Assembly: GCA_029834535.1 (NCBI GenBank)
Contig: JAQMWT010000628.1
Location: 1 to 33,167, forward strand
Direction: 5' to 3'
Origin: Chrysophaeum taylorii
Lineage: Eukaryota; Sar; Pelagophyceae; Pelagomonadales; Pelagomonadaceae
DNA length: 33,167 bases
The translations under genes and the position numbers were made by a program. Positions 16,766 through 26,033 of the stretch are shown one piece after another. Within the stretch, counting starts at the first letter, position 1, and every line of letters starts with the position of its first letter. Below the pieces are notes generated by a model. The model was given only the letters and a program-made list of their open reading frames with translations. It was not told the origin of the DNA and did not search any database.

Positions 16766-17361
16766 CTATCCTAGGCGGCGATAAAAGCACCTCAGGAGGT
16801 TTCCATCGAGTGGGATCTTGTAAATCATCAGTTGACACCCACGTGACGATTCGGGTGCACGTGTTAATCGGCGGAAAGTGCCGATGGTAGTAGGTAATCT
16901 CGGTACGCTTCACGGAACCCGTGGAGCGCTGCCCAACAGGACATAGCACTTTCCGTAGCACAGCAGCGTAGGGATCGGTAGCCAAAATTTTCAGAAAATC
17001 CGGAGGGACGAGGGACGGCAAAGGGATAAGCGAAGCGCTTTGCCACAAGCTGCCCAGTCAGAACTTGGCGGCAGGGTCGTCAATTCGACGGTCATCGGCT
17101 GAGTCGGCGGTTCGGCGACAGAGCAACAAGGTCCCATGCGGCGAGAGATGCGCGCGACGGTGTAGCCAGCAGCGGTCGAAATCCGTAAAGGAATCACGTT
17201 GGTCATCGAAAGCAAGTGCGGTTTGTCACCCAGGCCTAACGGGTTCGTAGGCGTGGGCTGTAGATCCACACAAGTCGGAGGAGTTCCTTGCAGGTGCAAG
17301 GGAAGATCAGAGACTGACAAACGCACGCGGCAGCTCATCAAGTTGAGTGTCATGTCGTGGG
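16689..17361 (-). pseudogene. C-terminal half of the C5 methyltransferase, Gypsy-2
   Basis: Two overlapping frames align with the C-terminal lobe of the Gypsy-1 methyltransferase. The first (17353-16991) has GTPPTCVDLQPTPTNPLGLG, matching RVPPNLRDRFGPALGFTDG, then LTTLPPSSDWAACG, matching IMTVPATWQWGTT. The second (17048-16689) has LPSLVPPDFLKILA, the motif X counterpart of LGSMVPPATMTRIAL, then INTCTRIVTWVSTDDLQDP, matching LDPATRSVSWIAPDELYSP. A one-base frame change lies between them. The catalytic N-terminal half is missing because the copia LTR interrupts at 17361. The match between diverged copies supports the domain as an ancestral part of the family. Confidence 0.75.
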
Positions 17362-18003
17362 TGGAGAGATTTGACCCTCTCCGGGTACATGGTAGAGATT
17401 GCGTGCAGTCTTAGGCGTGTACAGACCATTCCGCTTGTCACATGCTACTACACAAGGTAGGGATTTAGGCCCTAACTCCTTAAGGACATTAGGTCCCATA
17501 GAAGCGTTTACACTGACAACGGGGAACGAAGTCTCTGTTAATTAAACAGAAAACCCCGTATCTGACGGTACGCACCTGGAGGCCTACTCCATGTTGGAAA
17601 AGAGCTTCAGACTGGGTTCTTCATAGTCACGAAAATATAATTGCGGAAGGGTAAGGGAGAAAGGAAGAAGGGAAAGCCGTATTACGGAGAGAAAACAAGG
17701 TAGGGATTTAAGCCCGAACTCCTTAAGGACATTAGGTCCCATAGAAGCGTTTACACTGACAACGAGGAACGAAGTCTCTGTTAATTAAACAGAAAACCCC
17801 GTACCCGACGGTACGCACCTGGAGGCCTACTCCATGTTGGAAAAGAGCTTCAGACTGGGTTCTTCGTAGTCGTGAAAGAAAGGGGCGGAAGGGTAAGGAA
17901 AAGGAAGAAAGAGGGAAAGCCGTATTACGGAGAGAAAACCCTCGTGTAGAGATAGGTGTGAAAATGTTCCAGTGTCGCACACATAATAGTGTAGCTCTCT
18001 GGA
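17362..18003 (-). repeat. Copia LTR (block A) with an internal tandem duplication
   Basis: On the minus strand it runs from TCCAGAGAGCTACAC to AATCTCTCCA and matches the LTR at 22560-22965, with the same ends. It contains two head-to-tail 243-bp units (17454-17696 and 17697-17939), which account for its length (642 bp against 406). It is the 3' LTR of the minus-strand copia element and abuts Gypsy-2 directly. Its ends lack a TG start but share the AGAGA/TCTCT inverted core. Confidence 0.85.
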
Positions 18004-18010
18004 CCCCCTC
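18004..18010 (-). promoter_or_regulatory. Polypurine tract of the minus-strand copia element
   Basis: GAGGGGG on the minus strand stands immediately before the LTR start, as a plus-strand primer site does. This places the upstream ORF X inside the element, between RT-RNase H and the 3' LTR. Confidence 0.65.
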
Positions 18011-18120
18011 AACGTGTGGAAACAGTTTATGCATTTCAGACGTTCTTGAGGCGGAACTTGTGCAATATACATGACAACAGTGGACAATGGAACAAACAAC
18101 AACAGAACAGGACAAATTAA

Positions 18121-20224
18121 TTATGATGTCGAGCGTGTTGTAATGTTACGCAAAGAAGCTGTATCAGTATCCACGTCAGATGTATGATCCAATTCATCTT
18201 CGCTATTATCATCCAGTTCCTTTAACTCTAGAGAAGATGAATTATGAACATCAGATGGTGGGTCGTTAGTAGTGTTAGTATTGTGCGTAGTCATTGCATC
18301 ACTCAAGGTAACCAAGGGTGATAAGACAGATGAAAGGAAAGACATAGCAGAGTCGGGAGTAAGAGCGTGTAGATCCAATGCAGGAATAACACGATCATTT
18401 GCATCAGACATAGCTGCATGGAGATGATGAGCTGCTGCGTCGATTTGAACTAGCTGAGCCTCATTACACGTATCTGGAGGGAGCTGTCCAATAGATGAGA
18501 CAAGTGACCGAGAAATGATATGGACAAATACAGCAGAGGACGGGACTATGATGTCCTGATGCATCTGAAGACTTGACAAGATGTTGTCTATTAGAGACAC
18601 ATGCTTGATGTTCTCAATCACTTGGGTGTTTAAATTTTCGTAAGTCTCTTGCATCTGTGTGAGAGATGTTAATGCAAGCAATAGTTGTTGCTCTTGCGCC
18701 TTCAATTGCTGTTCGGTATTAGTGAGACGCAAGGATAAAGACCGAACCTCTTCTTTTAATTGATGTAAAGACTCAGTCATATTATCGTTAGTTTTATCTA
18801 GCGAGGGTTCGGCGGGTGGATTGTCGATCGGCGCTGGTGAAACATCTTCAGAAGAAGTATCATCTGAAAAGACATCACTTATGTCCGAAGGGTAGCCAAC
18901 CTGGATTAGCACATTTTCAAAGGCAGCTTGCTGTATAGGTGATAATTGACGAAAATAATTAAGCATTGGCGGTAACGTCTCCGGGGAGATTGCGTTAAAT
19001 TGGTGAGAAACATCATCAACGAAGCGTTCGACAAGCACATTAAGCAGCCCGTCCGGGTTGCATACTTTATCTTCAACCGAATGTAACAGAGACCAAGCTG
19101 CTACAAGAATCTCAAGATTTACACTCGAGATAAAGGGCAGCCGAAGTAAAAGCATGCTGCTATCGTCAGGGTTAACAATGACGCATACTTTATCTTCAAC
19201 AGAATGTAACAGAGACCAAGCTGCTACAAGAATCTCAAGATTTACGCTCGAGGTAAAGGGCAGCCGAAGTAAAAGCATGCTGCTATCGTCAGGGTTAACA
19301 ATGATTTTGGAGGCATCAACTTTAAGGGATGTTGCAGTTTGCATGATTGCCTCTTTAAGCTGCTTATTAATAGCAATAGACTTTTCAAGGCGGAGGATTA
19401 TAGCCATGATATGGGCCGCTGGATCGTTAAAGCAGGAAAGTTGGAAGGGCTGCGGACTGTTGAATTAAAGCTATCCCATGATGTGACCGATCGCACAGCG
19501 CACAAATCAACAAGGAGAAAGGGCGCGGTACGTCGAAGCAGTGGGATGCATGTTGTTCAGACGCGAGATGATCCTCAATAATTTGGCGAATCCTGTCAGT
19601 TTTAAGTTCATCTTCATTACAAATGGTGAGCACGACTGGTGTGCCTGGCGCATCAACTTTATTGTAGCACTTTGTACACGTCACATGTACTTTGACAACC
19701 CCTTTAATGGGTGGGAAGCGATGAAGACGGATTCCTTCGTTAGGAGATATAGCGGGGGCGTTTCGGATACGCTTAGTCTTGACACACAACACGGAGCTGA
19801 CATATTGGACATTGTCTACAAACTCAGTCTGTTGTGCTTCCGTAAGCAGCTGCTGCAAAGACTTAAACCAGCACTGGGGGTCCTTGTGTTGCGGAAAAAG
19901 GAAGTTGGGTGGTGATGAGCCTAGGGCAGTAACGTTCCCGGACATCATCGCTAATACGTCAAATTTACAATCTTTGAGCAGGAAATACTCAGACTTTGTT
20001 GCTTGCGATTTAGACTGTTGTTGGGCAGCTGCTTTGGGCGTCGATTGATGTCCTTGCGCCACCGACAAATAGGTTTGGTGTTTCCGATTAGGGGAACTAG
20101 TCGGTGCAACGCTTGGAGTTAGAGCATTAAAAGGTGGAGACAGTTACAGTATACCACCACCGCGACCCCGGTTCATGGTAGAGTGGCGTCGGCTCGTTGC
20201 ATCTTTGTTTTTAGTGGGATTCAT
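18121..20224 (-). pseudogene. ORF X: extra 3' ORF of a copia element, coiled-coil acidic protein
   Basis: From ATG 20224 the protein starts with a basic RG-rich segment (MNRGRGGG), meets an in-frame TAA near 20144, continues to about 19430, then shifts frame and runs to 18121. The N-terminal half has a Cys/His cluster (CTKC; later CFDV, CALCDRSHH) that may bind zinc. The middle has a 41-residue exact-type duplication and a helical coiled-coil region (LHQLKEEVRSLSLRLTNTEQ). The end is acidic (LKELDDNSEDELDHTSDVD) and Ser/Thr-rich. It is unrelated to the gag proteins of Copia-1 and Copia-2. It lies after the RNase H stop and before the polypurine tract, the place of an env-like or accessory ORF. 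No membrane segment is evident. Function unknown. Confidence 0.65.
19061..19306 (-). repeat. 123-bp in-frame tandem duplication in ORF X
   Basis: Two head-to-tail copies with a few differences (19061-19183 and 19184-19306) each encode about 41 residues with VNPDDSSMLLLRLPF and LVAAWSLLHSVEDKVC. The period is a multiple of three, so the frame is kept. Recent duplication. Confidence 0.9.
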
Positions 20225-20339
20225 AATGAGAGGACTCTCCACATCACATTTTATGTAGCATTTCACATTTTAGCAAGCCAGTATCCTGTGCATAGCAGGG
20301 TTAGTTTAAAGTCATTTCGGACATAATGGAGGGTAATGA

Positions 20340-21668
20340 TTAACCATCTTGTTGAGCTATGGGTTGTTGTAAGCCGAGTAACGTGCGAAATCTGCTGAAA
20401 AGTGGAGCTCCAAAGGGTTTGGTAAATCCATCGGCGATATTATGGGTACCGGAAACATGATGTAGGCGGATTCGTTTTAACTGTACGTAGTCGCGTATAC
20501 GGAACCAGCGTGTGCTGATAGCTTTAGCCTTAGTCGCGCTGTCGGGGTTATTTGATAGATGAATAGCAGAGGCCGAATCTCCAAGTATGGGACTGTTACG
20601 TATGAACGACATGTCCGATGGGAGGGGATTGTCTTGAGCATCATAATCTAGTAGCAAATTTTTCCCTGAAGGTTGGCGAAGATAGAAGTGAGGGTTTATA
20701 ACGAATGCCATTTCCGTTAGCAATTTGCGCAACCAAATCACATCATCGGCACACATATTGAGGGCGATAAGGTCACTCTCATGCGTAGAAGTAGCTGTTA
20801 TAGGCTGTAGCTTGGACTTCACAGTGATGAGAGAACCAAACAAAAAGATGGCGTAGCCTGTTGTAGATTTGCAGTCTTGTTCATAAGAAGGTGCATTATC
20901 GGCATCAACGAATGCGACCAGTGGATCAAAATTACCTGAATTAACTTGTTCTTTAGTGTAGTCCAACATGGTGGCCATGTCAGTACGATTACCGATAAGA
21001 AGTCGAAGATGGTCCATTAGAGCGGAAGAACCAGAGTAGTACCAGAGGCGAAGATTGCGATTTTCGGGCTTACGCAAGTAGCGGAGCGTTCCTGTTAGTA
21101 CTTGAACATGCAGAAATGCTGGATTATGCATTCCTCGAGAGCAACGACTAAGGCTTTGGGATAAATCAGGGCGACAGGCCAATTGAACAAACGTGAGCTT
21201 GCCGAGTAGCGTAGAGAAGGTATGAAGGATGAACTTGTCCATATCAGAAGATGGCTCTCCAGTTTTATATGTGGTTGATGGTGACATTGGTGTAGAAGTG
21301 GGACGTAATTGCATTAAAATGGGGTACTCTTCGAACAATGCGTCAAGTTTAGCCTGACAATCCAGTGATATAGAGCCATCTGTTGTACGCGTTATGCGCA
21401 TGCCTAGGAGAGTATGGACTTCCTCGAAGGTGTCGACTGAGTATTCCTTTTTCAGGGCTTGCTGGAACTCACGACGTAGAGTTTCCGAAGTACAAGTAAT
21501 GACGACGTCGTCTACTGAGAGCGTGCAAATTAGAAATGTAGCGTCAGCTTGGACTTTAGCGTAAATGCATGTGTCTGTTCGAAATCGTGTGTAACCTAAT
21601 GAATCAAAGAAGCTGTTTATGGTTTGATTCCAAAGGGCAGGGCTCTGACGCAATCCATAGGGTGACAC
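20340..21668 (-). CDS. Copia reverse transcriptase (C-terminal part) and RNase H
   Basis: The 442-residue frame begins within the RT at SPYGLRQSPALWN (the copia YGLkQsPraWn motif) and has the catalytic LSVDDVVITC (Y/S-VDD) and LLGMRI. Then comes the copia RNase H: FVDADNAPSYEQDCKSTTGY, STHESDLIAL (catalytic Glu), LGDSASAIHLSNNP (Asp), and HNIADGFTKPFGAPLF at the end. It would copy RNA to cDNA and remove the template. The N-terminal RT half, integrase, protease and gag are absent: the frame is joined at its 5' end to an unrelated RNase H fragment. The remaining part is intact. The following ORF X and LTR are on the same strand. Confidence 0.93.
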   Translation of the reverse strand: MSPYGLRQSPALWNQTINSFFDSLGYTRFRTDTCIYAKVQADATFLICTLSVDDVVITCTSETLRREFQQALKKEYSVDTFEEVHTLLGMRITRTTDGSISLDCQAKLDALFEEYPILMQLRPTSTPMSPSTTYKTGEPSSDMDKFILHTFSTLLGKLTFVQLACRPDLSQSLSRCSRGMHNPAFLHVQVLTGTLRYLRKPENRNLRLWYYSGSSALMDHLRLLIGNRTDMATMLDYTKEQVNSGNFDPLVAFVDADNAPSYEQDCKSTTGYAIFLFGSLITVKSKLQPITATSTHESDLIALNMCADDVIWLRKLLTEMAFVINPHFYLRQPSGKNLLLDYDAQDNPLPSDMSFIRNSPILGDSASAIHLSNNPDSATKAKAISTRWFRIRDYVQLKRIRLHHVSGTHNIADGFTKPFGAPLFSRFRTLLGLQQPIAQQDG

Positions 21669-21905
21669 GACCGGCGAGGAAGGCAGTATCGCGGTCGAAG
21701 AGGTCAGCGTCCTCGTTGGAAACTAAGACGTTGGCGTAATTGAGCTTGGTCTTGACGTACTTGTAGGCAAAGTCGTACGTGTCAACTGCGCAAATGAGGG
21801 AATTGAGGGCGATACGCAGATGGCGCAAGTTAGGCGACAGAAGACGGCGACGAACGATCTTCAGTGCCGGTTGGTTATCACACCAGACCGTGGTGCAGCG
21901 AACAA
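21669..21905 (-). pseudogene. Foreign RNase H fragment fused to the copia RT
   Basis: The frame reads TVWCDNQPALKIVRRRLLSP, then LNSLICAVDTYDF and KTKLNYANVLV, like the end of a Ty3/gypsy-type or similar RNase H (a D-N/S-x-pA motif followed by KxNxADxLS). It is not the copia RNase H. It is joined at about 21668 to the copia RT in a different frame, and on the other side to the 3' flank of a partial ORF X. A chimeric junction of two retroelement fragments. Confidence 0.6.
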
Positions 21906-21953
21906 ATTAAACAAACAGCAATAAAACAGGGGAAGGTAACATAACAAATCAAT

Positions 21954-22559
21954 TTAGGAAGATGAGGTTGGGCGAGTCGTGACATTGCGTAAAGAAGCGG
22001 CATCCACAACATCAGATGTGTGGTCCAACTCATCATCACTATTATCTTCCAGTTCCTTTAACTCTGGAGAGGGCGAATCATGATCTTCATGCTGGTCGTT
22101 AGCAGTATTGTTTATAGTAATAGCATCACTGAGGGCGACCAGGGGTGCCATGACAGAAGAGAGGAAGGACATAGCTGCGTCCGGTGTTAAAGTATGCAAA
22201 TCTGTTGCTGGGATAACTTGATCCTGTGCATGAGACATAGCGGTATGTAAGTTATGAGCTGTATCGTCGATTAGAGTTTGCTGTGCCTCGTCATAGGTAT
22301 TTGGAGGAAACTGTCACATATACGAAATGGGATCATTGTATCCTGGTGCATTTGGTGGCTTGATAGTACATTATCCAAGAGCGCGACATGTTTAAGATTT
22401 TCGGTCACTTGAGCGTTTAAGGTGTCATAAGCTTCTTGTAGCTGAGTTAAGTTCTTTAGAGCAATCGATAGTTGTTGATCTCGTGCCATCAATTGCTGCT
22501 CACTGTTGGTAAGACGTGAGGATAAGGATTGAATCTCTCCTTTTAACTGGCGTAAAGAT
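21954..22559 (-). pseudogene. ORF X, second partial copy (C-terminal part)
   Basis: Two frames (22557-22271 and 22238-21954) align with the C-terminal half of ORF X: ESLRQLKGEIQSLSSRLTN and LLDNVLSSHQMHQDTMIP, then IPATDLHTLTPDAAMSFLSS and ELKELEDNSDDELDHTSDV. A frameshift near 22310 separates them. Its 5' end is cut at 22559, exactly where the Copia-1 LTR starts, so Copia-1 inserted into this copy. Confidence 0.85.
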
Positions 22560-22965
22560 TCCAGAGAGCTACACTATTATGTGTGCGACACTGGAACATT
22601 TCACACCCTTCTCCACACGAGGGTTTTCTCTCCTTAATACGGCTTTCCCTCGTTCCTTTTTTTTTCTTCCTTACCCTTCCGCAATTATATATTTTTATGA
22701 CCATGAAGAGCCCAGTCTGAAGCTCTTTTCCAACATGGAGTAGGCCTCTAGGTGCGTACCGTCAGGTACGGGGTGTTCTGTTTAATTAACAGAGGCTTCG
22801 TTCCTCGTTGTCAGTGTAAACGCTTATATGGGACCTAATGTCCTTAAGGAGTTAGGGCTTAAATCCCTACCTTGCGTAGTAGCATGTGACAAGCGGAATG
22901 GTCTGTACACGCCTAAGACTGCACGCTGTCTCTACCATGTACCCGGTGAGGGTCAAATCTCTCCA
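22560..22965 (+). repeat. Copia-1 5' LTR (block B)
   Basis: 406 bp, from TCCAGAGAGCTACAC to AAATCTCTCCA, directly followed by a primer-binding site. It matches the minus-strand LTR at 17362-18003 without its 243-bp duplication. The same LTR family on elements with gag (here) and with RT-RNase H-ORF X (there) suggests they are the two halves of one copia family. A TTAATTAAC and several inverted-repeat segments lie inside. Confidence 0.85.
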
Positions 22966-22980
22966 GGTTATGGGCCCAGC
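22966..22980 (+). promoter_or_regulatory. Primer-binding site of Copia-1
   Basis: GGTTATGGGCCCAGC directly follows the LTR. It is complementary to the anticodon stem-loop of eukaryotic initiator tRNA-Met (GCUGGGCCCAUAACC), as in Drosophila copia, which primes with a half-tRNA cut in the anticodon loop. The same site follows the Copia-2 LTR. This fixes the LTR end. Confidence 0.85.
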
Positions 22981-23406
22981 TGCGTAGGTGTGTCAGCCCA
23001 ACTGTGTTGTACGTATAAATGGAGTGATCAATTTACGCCTGATCACGAGTACAATGCGACAATGTGTTTGGCGGTGGTCTACTGTACATGTCCGTTATGT
23101 GACGGTATATGCCCGCCAGTTAAATTGGTTTGTGGCCGAGTTGGGTCGGTCACTGGTCATATGCACTCGCATAGCTAATAAAATTAAAATGTCCCCTATA
23201 CAAGCCGCGGAAACTAGTACGGGTTTTTCCTTACATTCCCCAACAAAAAGACTGACTGCTCGATAATTAATCCATTCTTCAGTCTCAAGTCATCCTGTTT
23301 AAATAGCATGCTGATTTGTTTGGTCTTGTAAATAAGCCCACGTTTAAAATAGCGTACTGTACATAGAACCCGCACTCGAGAAACCCTTCATTTTTATGTG
23401 TCGAAT
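22981..23406 (+). other. Copia-1 leader
   Basis: Between the primer-binding site and the gag ATG. No long frame or motif is recognised; short frames (about 22988-23266) carry no family motif. A packaging signal might lie here, but I can point to none. Confidence 0.4.
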
Positions 23407-24517
23407 ATGTCTATCAGTCCTATAACCTATTTCTTAATAGGTCACAGTCATGTCAAAACAAAACCAATATCCACTACGGATATCTACAAACAAGAACAAA
23501 TCCTCGTTGATAAAATTAACGCAGGATTGCGTTTCCAAGACAACTCAACCGAGGTGAGCTTGCAACTCGAGGTGCTTCGCAGGTATATGACAAGTCCATA
23601 TGTGGACGCGTTATTCTGCTTCGATTCACATAAAGCTTACACCCGGAATGCTCCGGTGTATAATCAACTTCTTGAACAAGAAGTTGATATCATCTTCGCT
23701 CAATGGGAAGCTGAACAAGTAAACGATTTAAACTTACCTGATGAAGATGCCCTGCCTGATCATTTTAAAACTTGGCATGTCAATTCATCACATCAACTAA
23801 CAGTCGATGTCCGTTACAATCTCGAACGACTTTATTACCAAGAGTCCTATAATTTCGTTCGTCCCGAATTAAATGAGGATGTTAAACGTGTCCTCAATCT
23901 ATTAGATACCCGATTCCCTAAATCAACTGTGTATGATTCTTCTCTAACTAACATATCCTTTACAGGTCTCTCTAATACCGACTGGATCGAACACTGCGAA
24001 ACTTATGCTGGTTTCTTGTACACATTTTTTAATATGGAATCACAAGACAAACCAGCACTCGCTATGTGGCCTCAATTAAAGAAGATATATGCACTTACTG
24101 CACATCCTAATAAACTACGTGCAGAAATGCTTTTGTCTTACCATTTCTATGAGACAGTGTCTTGTACAGATGTTACTGAGCTTAAATCTCTGTTTAATCG
24201 AATGTCTTTAAATGTTAATTGGTATGCCCATGTATTCGTCGAAAAACTCCTTGCTTTCCAATCTCAGGCAAAGCAATTAAATAATGATGAAGCATCAATC
24301 CAATTTAATAACTACATAATCACTCTTAAAGCTCACGAGGAGATCTACCGTCTATATGCTAATCCCTCGGATCACGAGCGCTATTCTCAATCTTTATTGG
24401 AATGGTGTAAACTCTACAAGACACGCTCTGGGAACAACTCGATTCACGATCCTGAATTGTTAAAGCTAGTTGATCCTAACGACGTTCGTCCGTTATTGGA
24501 GTTCTTGTTAAAGATAT
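23407..24517 (+). pseudogene. Gag of Copia-1, cut by a Helitron-derivative insertion
   Basis: About 370 codons from ATG 23407. It is all-helical and without a zinc knuckle. It aligns along its whole length with the Copia-2 gag: SLQLEVLRRYMTSPYVDALF with SLQIKHIKQLLRSSHADAFL, FLYTFFNMESQDKPALAMWP with FLHTYFNLESVGKPALAAWP, and LNVNWYAHVFVEKLLAFQSQ with YNPNWYVHVFIEAVLAFRQI. It stays open up to the insertion at about 24518, then continues after it (25548-25849). It would form the element's particle. Apart from the insertion it has no frameshift, so it was intact until recently. Confidence 0.82.
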
Positions 24518-25514
24518 ACAAGTGCAGGCCAGTAAGTTCATCTAGTCGCAATCTCTAACCCTAGTAAGTTCACGTGGTCCCAGTAAGTTCACCTAGTCCC
24601 AATCTCTAACCCCAGTAAATTCGGCGTAAGCCCACTCGTGCTCACACCCACTCACCCCACTCTCCTTCGAGCTCGTCGCTCTCACCTCCGCCAATCTAAG
24701 CTGCTTTGATCCGTACACGCCGCTAGCCTTTGCGTTCACTCTAAAAACCCCAGTAAGTTCACTTGGTCCCAGTAAGTTCACCTGGTCACTAAGTTCACCT
24801 AGTCCCAATCTCAAACCCCAGTAAGTTCACCTGGTCCCAGTAAGTTCACCTACCGTGCGCGTGTAGACGCCGGGAGGGGGCTTATCGGTATTGCGCAGCA
24901 CGTGTGGGGTAGGGTGGAGTCGTCGACTCAGAAGAGGATATCCTCGGGGTTGCCGATCGACAGAGAGCCACGTAGAGCTGGACGTGGCAGAAGACGGGCT
25001 TGGGCAAGAGGACGCCGACCTTGCGGGGCGTCTGCCCGTGGCTCTTGTTGATCGTTTGGCGTCGGCGGGCCTTAAGGGATACAGGTTGGAGGAGCCTCGG
25101 TGACACCACACGATCGATCATGTATCTGGTACCGTTGCAGTGGCCGTGCGACGGGTCGAGGTTGCGAAGACATTAAGCTCGCGATCAAAGTCAGCATGCC
25201 GTTGGTTGTCAGGGAGTTGAAAACTCGACTGTTAAGAGCGAGGCGTCGTCTTCCGACCCAACCTAGTCGGCCGAAAAGAACTCCGACGCCTCGTCTTCGG
25301 GAAAAAAAGGCCGCGGTCATGCGCGCGTTGTCAGCATCGACAACATCGTTTCGACGGGGCGTGAGAGTGGCGCGCTGAAAGAGCCGCCGCGGGTCGTGGA
25401 AATAGTCTGCGAGGTCGCCGTAGACGGCTTGGAGGATCACTGTCTGGCTCTCGCGCCTACCTGATCCTTACTCTCGCGCCTATCTGATCCTTACCCTAAA
25501 TCGAGGGACAAACA
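24518..25514 (-). mobile_element. Helitron-derivative element, copy 2 (inverted), inside Copia-1 gag
   Basis: The reverse complement matches the element at 9914-10916: same 5' start, helicase fragment with the same frameshift, and minisatellite 3' part ending CCTGCACTTGT. The helicase fragment (25440-24882) has AILTPRRNDVVDADNARM-type and [17 protein letters not shown] motifs, and TINKSHGQT where copy 1 has SQGQT. The 5' end carries a duplicated GTAAGGATCAG...GCGCGAGAG segment. Microsatellite (TTTGTCTG-like, 25510-25547) lies between it and the rest of gag. Confidence 0.82.
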
Positions 25515-25547
25515 AACAAACAGATAGACAAACAGACAAACATCTGT

Positions 25548-25849
25548 CGATTAGTAGTTAAGACAATGAAACAAAGTTTTCCTCTAACCGACGCTTGGAT
25601 AAACCCGCTTCCTGGATCCCTTACATCCCTGGTACTACCGCTACCAAGCTACCTAAGGTATTATTGATGGATACTATTCATCAATCCCACGACTCTCTAA
25701 ACAATGCAGAGAAATCTGCTGCCTCTTACCCTTATCCGTCCGTTGAGAACGTGATATCTTCCTCACCCTTCTTCTTCCTTTCTACACAATCAAATAGTCC
25801 CCTGATTTGTGCCTACGCTCATCATCATGGTCTAGCGCGTCCCGAGGTA
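25548..25849 (+). pseudogene. Gag of Copia-1, continuation after the insertion
   Basis: The frame here reads LDKPASWIPYIPGTTATKLP and KVLLMDTIHQSHDS, aligning with Copia-2 KDERPVYWQPYVDGLSSQPK and PKLLLTNTLDSADKS. It stops being Copia-1 at 25849, where the Copia-2 LTR begins. Two later insertions therefore cut the same gag. Confidence 0.65.
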
Positions 25850-26019
25850 TGTAGCACTATACACTTTACCTTTCTCGTGTAGTTCTAGATGCCGCCCTGT
25901 CGTGTTCTGAGGATATAGGGAACATACCTTTTCATTCCCCGAATTAAATACTTCCAGACGTTCATGATGAGACGGGGTGGTTTCCCAGGTGACTTACCAC
26001 TGCTTGCTAATACTCTGCA
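25850..26019 (+). repeat. Copia-2 5' LTR
   Basis: 170 bp from TGTAGCACTATACAC to TACTCTGCA, with a TG start, a CA end and imperfect terminal inverted repeats (TGTAG against TGCAG). It is directly followed by the initiator-tRNA primer-binding site. It is unusually short. The end is firm; the start is inferred from the TG, the inverted repeat and the end of homology to gag. Confidence 0.6.
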
Positions 26020-26033
26020 GGTTATGGGCCCAG
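26020..26033 (+). promoter_or_regulatory. Primer-binding site of Copia-2
   Basis: GGTTATGGGCCCAG, the same initiator tRNA-Met anticodon-arm complement as in Copia-1, placed directly after an LTR ending in CA. Confidence 0.85.

Larger units (their letters stand above)
13916..17361 (-). mobile_element. Gypsy-2: minus-strand relative of Gypsy-1, RT deleted
   Basis: Read on the minus strand: C-terminal half of the methyltransferase (17353 down to about 16700), RNase H (split by a 353-bp insertion), integrase zinc finger and degraded integrase core, polypurine tract and LTR start at 14288. The 5' part is cut off at 17361 by a copia LTR. The methyltransferase linker runs almost directly into RNase H, so the RT is deleted. 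Gypsy-2 shows that the methyltransferase lies upstream of RNase H and integrase in two members of the family. The low-coordinate boundary is uncertain. Confidence 0.82.

Noticed and set aside
18121..19407. ORF X taken as the gag of the minus-strand copia
   Set aside because: It lies after RNase H and before the polypurine tract and LTR, and is unrelated to the gag found after the same LTR family in Copia-1.
22828..23178. Plus-strand frame across the Copia-1 LTR and leader
   Set aside because: It crosses the LTR end and primer-binding site, so it is not a coding unit.
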